A stretch of 64,000 nt of DNA. It comes from Adiantum capillus-veneris. Taxonomy: Eukaryota; Streptophyta; Polypodiopsida; Polypodiales; Pteridaceae. The stretch is taken from assembly GCA_014529385.2 (NCBI GenBank), contig CM043963.1, positions 81,981,912-82,045,911 of the forward strand, in the 5' to 3' direction. The notes beneath the pieces are model-generated. The model searched no databases. It saw nothing but the letters and a program-made list of their open reading frames with translations, and was not told where the DNA came from. Position 1 is the stretch's first letter; each line of letters starts with the position of its first letter. The translations under genes and the position numbers were made by a program. Below are positions 21,209 through 31,800 of the stretch, one piece after another.

Positions 21209-23947
21209 ATGGCTACGAATCAAGGTAGTGCGGTTCCTATCTCTACACATACCATAGTAGGTCCGACATTTGCAGCAACACCATCACATTTGCCTCCTAG
21301 TAGTAGATTCGTGGCAGGGGAGCCACGGAGAGCAACCCACAACATCCATAATGTACGAGAACGATTAAGTCGAGACGTGGAAGCATTGAGATTGGTCGCA
21401 AACCAGAGACGGATGAGGCCATCCCAGGTAGCGAAGTGCATGCCAAAGAAGTATAGCGGATCAGGGGATCCATATGTACATGTCTCACTCTTGAAGCAAG
21501 TCTTAAGAGCTGAGCAGATAACAGATTTCCACACACAATACGAAGGATTTGGTCTTACTTTAGAAGGGATGGCATTGACATGGTTTCAACCACTGAATGG
21601 CGGAGGTTTCCATGACATTGACCATTTGCTGCGAGAGTTTGCCAAGGAATTTTCGAAAAGAGGGATCAAACACAACACGGCATCCCAAATATATGCTTTC
21701 AAACAGAAGGAGCAAGAAAAGTTGAAGGAAGCTTCGCTTCGCTTCAAACAATACATAGAGAGATGTCCAGTACGAGAATGACCGCAAGATGATATACTAT
21801 CTGTCCTCTTTATAGAAGGGCTGAGAAATGACACTCTCAAGAAAGACTTGCACCTGAAAGCTTGTACAAGTTTTGAGCAAGTGACCAGAGAAGCATTGTA
21901 CTTAGTGGATAACTGTGCGGTTTATGGAGAGGTGAATATGGATACGGATGTCTCATCCAGTAGCTCATCATTCGTATCTAGCGAGACCACCACTAAGAAG
22001 AATGTCCAAACAACAACAATGCCGAACATGGAACAAATGATAGAGGATGCTATAAGGAGATTAGCACCATACCCTAAACCAATGCCAAAACTAACGAAAT
22101 GGTGTGCGATTGAACAAAAATGGACGAATCACTCAATAGAGGAGTGCTATTACAACAAGGGTTATGTGAAGGAGCGTCAGTATACGCCTCCAGCTCAAAT
22201 AGCACCACCTCAGGTACATCCAGCACCTCGATACCCAACGGGAAATGTACCAGGACCTATGGGGATAGAAAGACCACAGCCGGTATTGGGGCAACAACCA
22301 GCTTTACCAGGAGCGAGACCAGTGGGCATTAGATATGCACCCACCCTAGAGAATCAGGAAGAACAAGCTTTAGTACCTGTTCATACTTATTACTAAGATT
22401 CCGGTGCACTCATGGCTCCTACTGTGTATTACCCACCTGAAGAACCAAAACAACCAAAACCTTGGAGCATGATGGGAAATGTTGGACCACCAACGGCCGC
22501 ACACGCCTCAGCTTGGACGCAAGAATACTTATGTTCATAGCTCATGGAGGGTTGTCAGGACAAAGACCAGCTTACCCACAAAGGGAAAATCAAGGGACAC
22601 AAAGACCTGCATTAGGACCCTGTTATAAGTGTGGAGGTGACCATTTGATGAATGTTTGTCCACACACAGAGATCATTAGAATAAATGCATGTTGCACAGA
22701 GTGTGGTGTCACTCACTTCATTGAGGATTGTTCAAAGAATCCCAAGAAAGTGCAAAAGACGACATTAAACATGCTAGAGTCGATTCCTACTAGCAGTGGG
22801 TCTGAAAATGAAACTCTGATACCAACGTAAGTTGTTACTAGAGCTCAAGCGAAGAAAACCACTAGAGAACCAGAGAATGGAAGGTCAGAGACTAAATTGG
22901 TAGTCATGGACAATGAAGCCATAGAAACACATGGAAAGCTAGGAAAGCACATATGAAACTAAAAAAAGAACAACAAGACGCGATTCTAGCTCAGGAATTA
23001 AAACAAACAAAAGATAGATTAGAGAAACTTGAGAGTCAAAACGGAATACGGGAAATGGACTCTGAAAAGTCAAAACTGAAGAGCGTCAAAGAGACAACGA
23101 GTGTGAGCTCAGGGGGATTAGTGTTAGTCGACAAAGGACATGAACCATTGGATGCACTGATGAGAGCTTACGAAGCGAGATTAAAGAGAAATGAAACACA
23201 AGAACAACGGTGGTTGACTTATCCAAATGCGGAATTGGAAAAGCAGAGCCTCGAAATGTGTCAGAGAATGATTGAGAGTGCACAAGCCTTGTTAGAACCA
23301 CCTAGAGAACCAATGAATTGTGGAGCGAAAAACCCAATTCATCAAGAGACTATCCTCTCACGGGTAGTTGAAAAGCCTAACAGTGCACAAAAGCCTGAAA
23401 AAATGCACAGGGATGAACGTATAGTGATGAACACAACAGATCAAGAAATAGAGAGTTTTCATCCTATGATCAGAGGTCTTACGAAAGAGATGAGGATTAC
23501 AATGAGTTTTGGAAACAAGTGAGAGAGGCAAACTTTGCAAACAAGCTGAGTTGTCAAGCTAATCAAACTAATCGGAAAAAGGACATCATGAATCCTCCCA
23601 TAGAGGAATTTGAGGCAGGATCTCAAGTGGACTTAGATTTTCATTCTTACTGGGGAGATGGAGGCTCTGTTAGAACAGTAGAGAGTAAACCTCATTCGTT
23701 GAATACCTTACCTTCATACTTAGGAGATATCGAAGAAAAATCTGAGATTAGAGCGCTTCCCTCACGTAGAATATCTTTAGAAAAAGTTATGGACTCGCAA
23801 GGATTGATAGAGATTTTGTCAACACCAGTGACATGCACTATCACCCTAGCTGAGCTTTTGAGACTACGACCAAACATGTGGGCTGGAGAAATTTGGAATA
23901 AAAGACCCAACATCAAGACTACAAGAGGGCATACGAGAGCTGAGTAA
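21209..23947 (+). pseudogene. gag: Gag of giant gypsy, capsid plus two zinc knuckles
   Basis: ATG at 21209, one base after the upstream ORF's stop. The capsid region has the retrotransposon gag hallmarks (YEGFGLTLEGMALTWFQPL; LREFAKEFSKRG; ERCPVRE; IEGLRNDTLKKDL). Two knuckles, CYKCGGDHLMNVC and CTECGVTHFIEDC, lie at about 22621-22740; both are CX2CX3HX4C, one residue shorter than the usual spacing. A Lys/Glu-rich coiled-coil-like region follows (ELKQTKDRLEKLE). Stops at 21779 (TGA) and 22394 (TAA), plus frameshifts near 22450 and 23510, break it. The equivalent region at 47-49 kb is one frame, which shows the ancestral layout. Confidence 0.85.
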
Positions 23948-24414
23948 GCCACAAAAAAAACGCTAAGCTTGTACCTTTGAACAAGGTCAGAGAGTATTGC
24001 GAAGGCGAAGAGGGGAATACAACCTTACCAGTTGAATTCTAGGGAGTTAACACGATGGCAATACTTGACAGAGGAGCTAGGGTAGACATTGCTACAAAAC
24101 AAATCTAGAAAAAATGGGGAAAACCGGCGATAAGAAAAACAAGGTTGAAACTCCAACTAGCGGACGGACATATGGAGAGACCTTTGGGACTATTAGAGAA
24201 AGTCATAGTGACTTCTTGCGGAATTGAGTACGAGCATACTTTTGCTATTGTTGACTTTGGCAAGGAGAATAACTATGATATTATACTTGGAAGACCGTTC
24301 ATGAGACAATTGAAAATAGTCCAGGATTGGGGTTACGACCACATATACTTGAGACATATGGACACCACTACTCGTGTGAACCTAAAAGACCATAGCTACA
24401 AGGATGTGAACTGA
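23948..24414 (+). pseudogene. First aspartic protease of giant gypsy, active site altered
   Basis: The active-site loop reads AILDRGARVDIATKQ, so the Ser/Thr of D(S/T)G is Arg; the related element at 49 kb keeps LDSGAGVAIATK. The rest matches: LQLADGHMERPLGLLEKV, FAIVDFGKENNYDIILGRPF, QDWGYDHIYLRH. Two TAG codons flank the active-site loop; for one, the relative has TGG. Ends with TGA at 24412 where the relative continues. Confidence 0.85.
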
Positions 24415-25438
24415 ACACCAATTGAAGAGTTTGATTCAGCTACTTTGGAAGGATCAGAGTTTCCAGCTTGGTTAGGCAAACCCAAAGAGTTATGGATGTG
24501 TGGAGCTTCGAACCGTGGAAGTCTGAAGCACGAAGAATGTGTTTTAGAAAGGGGCAATTGAAGACGAAACTTATATAGGTGAACCCTTTCCAGAGGATGC
24601 ACTTGAACCATTAGAATGGACACACATTCTAGGAACCCTAGATGTTTGTGAAATTCAAGATGGTCCCACAATAAAGTTCTGTGATAAAGATGGATATGAT
24701 GTGGTTCGGTACTTCATGATGAGAGCTGTACTCAAAAAGGAGACTGAAAAGATTGATACACCAGACAAGGAAGATGAAGAGGAGATGTTTCAGGACATTC
24801 CCGATCATCCAGAATGGGGAAATGAAGCTGACAATGAGTCCACAGACAACTCAAGTGAAAACGAGGAAACCATAAAGGATGTCAGATTCTACGACTTCCC
24901 AAATCAGACTGAAAAACGCCAGAAACGCTACAGAGAAAAGAGAAAAACGAAAGCGATTAGAAACAATCCGATGCCTAGGATAAGAAGGAAAAACCAATTC
25001 CTAATGCTAGTAAAGGCGGAAGATTGTGTCAAGGACAAGATTTTTGGAAGGATGAGAGGAAAGGTGGAAACGAGCTCAAAGAAAGACAAACGAAGCTCAA
25101 GAAATCGAGTTCAACCTAGTGAAACGAAAACCGAAACAGATAAAGCGGGAAAGAACATGAGAAACAAGGAAAACAAAGAGTCCAAATTAGAACGCCGAAA
25201 CAAGTACAGAGAGTTAAAGAAAACTCTGAAAGAAGTTTGGACGACTGAAATCGAGAGTGGTGAGGACGAAAACGCCAATATCAAGGGAAACATGGATGTT
25301 CCCTCTCACTACAGGAAATTTATGATAGAGGATAGGAAGGTGATATTAAGCGAGCCTATCAGAGAAAGAAAGGAGAACGAATCTTATGATGGACCGGAGG
25401 ACGCTAAAAAGGTTGATTTAGCAGCTCCAAGAGAGTAG
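24415..25438 (+). pseudogene. Charged linker between protease and RT
   Basis: The reading continues to 25438 with a frameshift near 24560. It is very rich in Lys, Arg and Glu (KRQKRYREKRKTKAIRNNPM; ELKKTLKEVWTTEIESGEDE) and ends with the conserved NMDVPSHYRKFMIEDRKVIL segment. The counterpart in the second family member lies at 49410-50390. No known domain. It may be a tether or spacer of the polyprotein; an intron is possible but unneeded, since the relative reads through. Confidence 0.65.
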
Positions 25439-26863
25439 CCGAGACCGGTATACATAGCTACAGATTTGTCTCCGGAAGAAGAAGAGAGAATTTTGAGTCT
25501 TCTCAGAGAATACAGGGATGTGTTTGCATGGTCGTACAAGGACTTGAAAGGAGTCGATCCATCAATATGCCAACACACTATTCCATTGAAACAAGATGCT
25601 AAGCCTAGCAGACAGAGACCATACACGTATAATGACACGTTTGCTAAGTGAATCAAAGAAGAAATAGACAAGCTAATGGAAACTGAATTCATATATGAGA
25701 TTGAACACACGGACTGGGTATCTCCAATTGTGGTAGTGCCTAAGAAAAACGGAAAACTCCGAGTGTGTGTCAATTTGAAGAAAGTAGATGCTATGACAAT
25801 CAAGGACAATTATCCCTTGCCGATAACTGATCATGTTTTAGAACGTGTATTGGGGAAAAGAGTATATTCCTTTCTAGATTGATTTTCAGGATATAATCAG
25901 CTTGCCATTGCGCCAAAAGATCAACACAAAACAACTTTTGCAATGGAGTGGGGAATTTCTGCGTATCGAGTTATGCCGTTTGGTTTAACTAATGCTCCCG
26001 CAACATTCCAAAGGATAATGATGCATGCTTTCAAAGAGTACTTGAGGTTGTTTCTAGAAATATACATGGATGATTTGTGTGTACACTCTCTTCTAAGAGA
26101 TGAGCATCTAGAACACTTAAGAAAGGTATTCGAGAAATGTAGGACATATAGCATTTGTCTCAATCCTGAGAAGTGTGTGTTTATGGTCCGACAAGGCAGA
26201 ATTTTGGGACATATTGTCTCACATAACGGAATATCCACGGATATGGAAAAGATAAAAGTAATAGTGGATATGCCTAGACCAACCAATGCGAAACAGGTGC
26301 AAAGCTTTATGGGACAATGTGGATATTATAGACGATTCATTTACATGTACGCTATAATAGGCCAACCACTTTACAGGCTAATAGTGAATTTCGAATGGAC
26401 AGAGGAGTGTGAGGAATCCTTCAAGAAACTGAAAGAAACACTCATTACTGATCCAGTCTTGAAATCACCAGATTGGGAGAAGATATTCCATGTGCATATA
26501 GATGCTTTGGCATATGCAATAGGATGCATCCTGGTTCAGCCAGAAGAAGGAAACATGGATTTTCCAATCTGCTATGCTAGTCAACATCTCAACAATGCTG
26601 AAAGGAATTACACAACAACAGAGCGAGAGGGATTAGGAATGATTTATGCTGTGAAGAAATTTCGGCATTATCTTCTTGCCAATAAGTTTGTGTCTTTCAC
26701 AGATCATCAAGCCTTAGTAGAGAAGAAAGGAAATACACATCTTAGAGCGGATCACCTCTCAAGGTTGACGAATGGAGAAGACCCTATAGGTGTAGATGAC
26801 GACATGCCAGATGCGTACTTATTCAACATAGAAATGATACTAGTGGTCTCAGGAGGTTGTTAG
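25439..26863 (+). pseudogene. Reverse transcriptase and RNase H of giant gypsy
   Basis: The frame is continuous except for TGA at 25649 (the relative has CGA, R) and TGA at 25880 (the relative has GGG, G). RT motifs: [47 protein letters not shown], and the catalytic YMDD box (EIYMDDLCVHS, about 26058). RNase H follows: VHIDALAYAIGCIL, TTEREGLGMIYAVKKFRHYL and FTDHQALV. A deletion of roughly 100 bp then removes the segment normally leading to RADHLSRL, as judged against the inner element. Family role: copies the RNA to DNA in the virus-like particle. Confidence 0.92.
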
Positions 26864-26879
26864 TCTATTAACCGATGGA

Positions 26880-28358
26880 GGAGAGTCTGATAGAAAAGAA
26901 TACAACCAGAAACAAGTTACTATTCAGCAATCCAAAAATCTTCAGTTGATTGCAGAAAGGTTGTATCACTTAGGAACCGATAACATTCTAAGGTTATGCA
27001 TCAATCCTGAAGAATATAATATATATCTGCGAAAAGCACATGTTTAGGAATGTACATTTCATTGTTCAAGAAGGAACACGTACATGAATCTGTTACAACT
27101 GGGAGTCTACTGGCCAGGAATGAAAGAGAGTGTACATGAATATGTCACAGTATGTATTACATGTTTGTCAAAACCGCCAGCTGAGTATTCAACATTGTAT
27201 CAAATAATGATCTCTCCTAAATGGAGTCAATATATTGTTGAATATCTCACAAATAGAACTTTTACAGAGGGAACCTCAAAAGCGCATCAGAGAGCTGTAC
27301 AGACAGAAGCGCGAGATTACACTTTAATAGAAAATCAGCTCTATAAGAGAGGAAAGGACAACCAGCTTAGGATATGTGCATCAGAGTCAGAGTATATGAT
27401 AATCCTAGAGCAAGCTCATGGAGGAGTAGGTGGAGGCCATTTCTCAGGTGATAAGACATCAAAAATTGTCTTAGCTGCAGGAATATGGTGGCCGACATTA
27501 CACATGGACGCTGAGGAATACGTAAAACGATGTGATGACTATCAGCGGAAAAAAGTACCACTTAAAAGAGATGATATGCCTCTTAGACCAATGATGGGGG
27601 CAAGAGCCTTTGCAAAATGGGGGATTGATTATTTTGGACCTATCTCACCTCCTGCATACAGGACTCATGCACAACACATCATTGTGGCAATGGACTATCT
27701 AACAAAGTGGGTTGAGGAAAAAGCAACTCAAAAAGTAGATGCCAGGACCATGGCACAATTTCTGTATGAATACGTCTTTGTACGATATGGATTACCAATA
27801 GAAATTGTGAGTGATCGAGGCACACACTTCATAAATGAATTGATAGAGATCCTTCTAGATGAATTCATGGTAATACATAGAAAATCAGCTCCATATCATC
27901 CACAAGCCAATGGACAAGCTGAAGCGACGAACAAAACCATATGCACGGTCCTTACAAAGATTATATCTGAGTTTAGAACTGATTGGGACTAGAAATTGCA
28001 TTCGACATTATGGGCGTATAGGGTAGCATATAAAACATCCATAGGAACGACCCCATACAACATGGTTTTTGGTTTGAATGCTATTTTACCAATAGAATTT
28101 TTAACTCCAACACTGAGAGTAGCTAAGGAATTAGAGTGGACAGGACATGAGATTTCAGATAGAATAGACGACCTTGAAAAGCTAGATGAGCTTTGCTTAA
28201 AAGCAGTAGGTTCAATCTACGCTCAGAAAAGGCGACAACAAGAGTTCTTTGATAAGCATGTGCGAACTAAAGAGTTTAAGATTGGGGACTTTGTCCTAGT
28301 GTACACTCTAAAACAGCATGCAAAAAAACTTAAAAGCGAGGGATGGGACCTCTTGTGA
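26880..28358 (+). pseudogene. Integrase of giant gypsy with duplicated H2C2 domain
   Basis: Two successive zinc-binding H2C2 modules. The first (about 26941-27170) reads LYHLGTDNILRLCINPEEY, then His-X6-His with an internal TAG (27045), YWPGMKESVHEYVTVCITC. The second (about 27300-27550) reads LYKRGKDNQLRICASESEY, AHGGVGGGHFSG, then WWPTLHMDAEEYVKRCDDYQ, where the last Cys is Tyr. The core has the full D-D-E triad: GIDYFGP, VSDRGTHF, ANGQAEATNK. A TAG at 27990 and a frame end at 28356 (TGA) follow. The frame stops just before the inner element's insertion site. Confidence 0.88.
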
Positions 28359-28470
28359 TTAAAGATCTATCACCAAGTGGGGCCGTCAAGCTTGCTACAT
28401 TAGACGGAGAAGAAATGCCAAACTGGATTAGTGGATGCAATGAAGATGTATCATTTGCCACTAACCCAAG
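28359..28470 (+). other. Integrase C-terminal tail cut by the inner insertion
   Basis: A different frame reads IKDLSPSGAVKLATLDGEEM and ISGCNEDVSFATNPS, up to the CCAAG duplication. It resumes at 35250 (EMLLKIHQDKLRLQKKKR), so the inner element split a coding region. Confidence 0.6.
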
Positions 28471-28851
28471 TGTTGAGAGGCACATGTTAGAAACTGACTC
28501 TGAATAGCTAAGTCGGATTTTGACTTATCGGATATTTACTGAGCTGTATTTTGCCAAGTCGGATGTAATTGTCTTTCAGTTGCAGTCTGCTGAATGTCTT
28601 GTGACTGGGTAGTTAAGTCGGATTTATCTATATAAGTGGGGAATGTATCTGCGCACAAGGTATCTGTTCTCTGATATGAATGTGATGATGATGGTGTAGT
28701 GCAGTAATTATTCAGTGTATTGTCTCTGCTTACTCTGATATTCTTTGAGTAGTTATGTTTACTGTGTCTGAATTGTTGTTGATGAAGCATGGTGGAGTAG
28801 ATTGTCATTCTTGTTGTGCATGATGTTCATGTGTTGACCTAACCCACAACA
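28471..28851 (+). repeat. 5' LTR of nested gypsy
   Basis: Contains a TATA-like CTATATAAGTGG at about 28629-28640. A PBS-like TGGCGATCCGCTGGGT starts at 28856, four bases after the LTR; I cannot name the tRNA. Confidence 0.95.
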
Positions 28852-28897
28852 CATTTGGCGATCCGCTGGGTTAACGTTTATTTTCAAGTAATGATGC

Positions 28898-31800
28898 ATG
28901 TCAGAGGGAGACAGGAGAGTAGGAAGAGTGTACTACACAAGGGCTCAAGCACAGGCTGGAAACATTGATCCATTTAACTATGATCATGACAATCAGCAAT
29001 CACCCGATGCTCAGGGGCAGCAACCTGTAGACCAAGGAGGGGTAGGATCAGGAGCAGCAGGAGAAGGGAGAGTGAGGCAATTTATTGGAGCTTTATTCCT
29101 AGCAGGAAGAACCACCAGGAGAAGGATCCAGTTTGACCCACTTCAGGGGGCTACCAGGCAAAGACCTAGGAGACCACCACAACCCATTCCAATGGCTCAA
29201 CCACCACCCAACCCAAAGGTCAAGGCAGCCAAGTTTAGAGCAGGGAGTAAGGAAGATGCTGACTGTCATGTGGCACAGTTTGAAACTAAGTGGCAGGCAA
29301 GTGGCTATCAGGTGATGTATGCTGATGGAGTTAAGATGGAACAGTTTGCTGCCACATTGGAAGGAAAGGCCATGAGTTGGTTCAGCCAATATGGCATTGC
29401 ACATTTTGCTACTTATAATGCTTTGAAGCAGGCATTTCTGCAGAGATTTAGAAAGGAGAAGACTCCGACTGATGTCCTGAGAAAACTCAGAGACATTAAG
29501 CAAAATAAGATGCTGGTTGAAGACTATGCACAGAAGTTCAGAATTTTAGTAGAAAGATTGCAGGGGAATGAAAGACCCACTAATGAAATGTTAGCAGGTT
29601 ATTTTTTGAAAGGATTGAGAAGCAGCTTAAAGGGAGCAGTAGCTAGCATTGATATTGCTGGAGGTCTGGATGACCTTGTTACTGCTGCTGCAAGGGTGGA
29701 GAAGAGACTTGGCATGACCAAGGAAAAAGGAAAAGAAGACAGTGACTCAGATTCAGATGAAGCATTTGAAGACACAGATTCCAGTGGGAACTCAGATTCA
29801 GACTCACCATCAGACAGTGATGAGGAAACAGAAAAAAGAAAGAAGAAACAGAGCAGTAAGAAGAAGAAAGTCAAGCAAAAGCAGAGCATTGAGCAAGATT
29901 TGGTAGGCAAACTTAAAAAGTTTGGTTATTCTGTTGTAGCACCTAAAGAAAAAGTGTTTTGTCACATTTGTGAAAGGGATGGACATAGCACTGCTAGCTA
30001 TTGGTATAATCCAAAGAATAGAGGGCAGACAGCACCTAACATAGGAAGAGGAAGACTAGAAATTGGAGCAAATCAAGCAGTACCATTTAGGGGAAGACCA
30101 CCATTTCAGAGGGCAAGACCTCCTAGACCTCCTTGGAGAGAGCAGGAGAACAATAATAATAGGAGACCCTGTGTGTACTGTGGTGCACCAGATCACTGGG
30201 TAGGTCCCAATTGTGCTTTATGGGTGAAGCATAGGGAAGAAAGAAGAATGCCCATTGTAAGGTACAATCAGCCCAATCAACCTGGAAATCAGCAACAGCA
30301 GCAGCAGCAGCAAAACCAGCCAGCAGCTCAGGCAAATGTAATCTTGTTTGATGTGTTTTCTCAGGATGAGCAGATTCAAGATACTGACCAAGAACAGGAG
30401 TAGCAAGGGAATGAAGAGGAACATCAATGGGCTTGTGACTGCAACCAATGTGTGCAGGAGGATCATGTTGAAGTTCTAGCAGTGACTAGGTCTAAGGATA
30501 AAGCACCTTTGGATTGGAAGGAGCAAAAAGGGGTAAGAGACCAGGTTACAAAAAGGATTGCCAAACACTAGGCAAAGCAGGTGGATATTGAGGATGACCC
30601 AAAAGAGAAGGAAGAGCAGAATAATGGGAGCAAGGAGGTGGAGAATAAACAGGATAAGGATTGGTTTGAAATACTTATTAGCTCACCTCTTCAATTATCT
30701 TTGGATCAGTTGTTGCAATTGGTTCCAGCTTTCAAAGACAGATTGTTCAGAAAGCTGCAGAACCTGAATGGACTTGGCACAATGGACAGGCAGTTTTCTC
30801 CATCAGCAGCAAATAGAATTGATCCAGCAGATGTGGACTTTGTGGTACCAGTTATTAAAGTACACTTTCTTGGAGAAAATTTTGATGATGTGTTATTGGA
30901 TGGAGGCTCTGGGGTGAATATTTTACCAGAGGCAGTGTACAAAACAATGGAGTTGGGAGCTCTGGCTCCAGCACCTTTTCAGGTGAAAATGGCAGACCAA
31001 TCTAGGGTACAACCTTTGGGAATTCTCAAAGCACAGGAAATTCAGGTGTCAGGATTATCCTTTTTTGTTAATTTTGTGGTACTCAGAATGTCAGACTCAG
31101 CAGCTGCATATGAAATGCTGTTAGGAAGGCCTTGGTTCAGATTGGCTAAAGTAAGACAGGACTGGGGAGAAAATGTTGTCATATTGAAAAAAGGAAAAAA
31201 GAAAGTAACCATACCTATGAGGGGAAGGAAGATGGTTCCATTAAGTGAGAAACCACTGTTTGCTCAGACTATTAATTTTGCTGATGAGGTCACAGATGAC
31301 CAAGAGGAAGAGTTCTTGAAGGCCAATCCAATTGTTGTACCTGTGTTTGAAGTAGATGTGGGAAGCATGTTACAGCAAGGTAAGGAACAGGATGAGCCAG
31401 ATACAGGTTTAGCACCAGGACAGACAGTGCAGGGTAAGGAACTGTTACAGTTGGTGGACCAGAAATATGCTATGTCTGATAAGGAACAGATTTAGCAGGA
31501 AGAAAAGGAGGCCAGGGATATGGCTGAGAAAATTTATGAAAAGAAGTTTGGGGCATCTAGCAGGGTAGAAAAGGATGAACTTCAGGAGCTGAATTTAGGA
31601 ACAGAGGCAGAACCAAGAATGGTCAAAGTGAGTGCACACATTCAAGGGGAATTTCTGGCACAGCTGTTGCAATTATTGGTTGATTATAAGGATGTGTTTG
31701 CTTGGGATTATTCTCAGGTGAGAGGCATTGACCCAGCACTACATCAACATAGGATTAATTTGAAAGAGGGTGCAAAACCAATTGTGCAGCAAAGATATAG

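Noticed and set aside
24415-25438. Intron between protease and RT, as in Ogre elements
   Set aside because: The second family member reads through the same region in one frame, so no intron is needed.
28536-28808. Minus-strand 90-codon frame, also at 34934-35206
   Set aside because: Lies wholly inside both copies of the nested element's LTR; no known protein.
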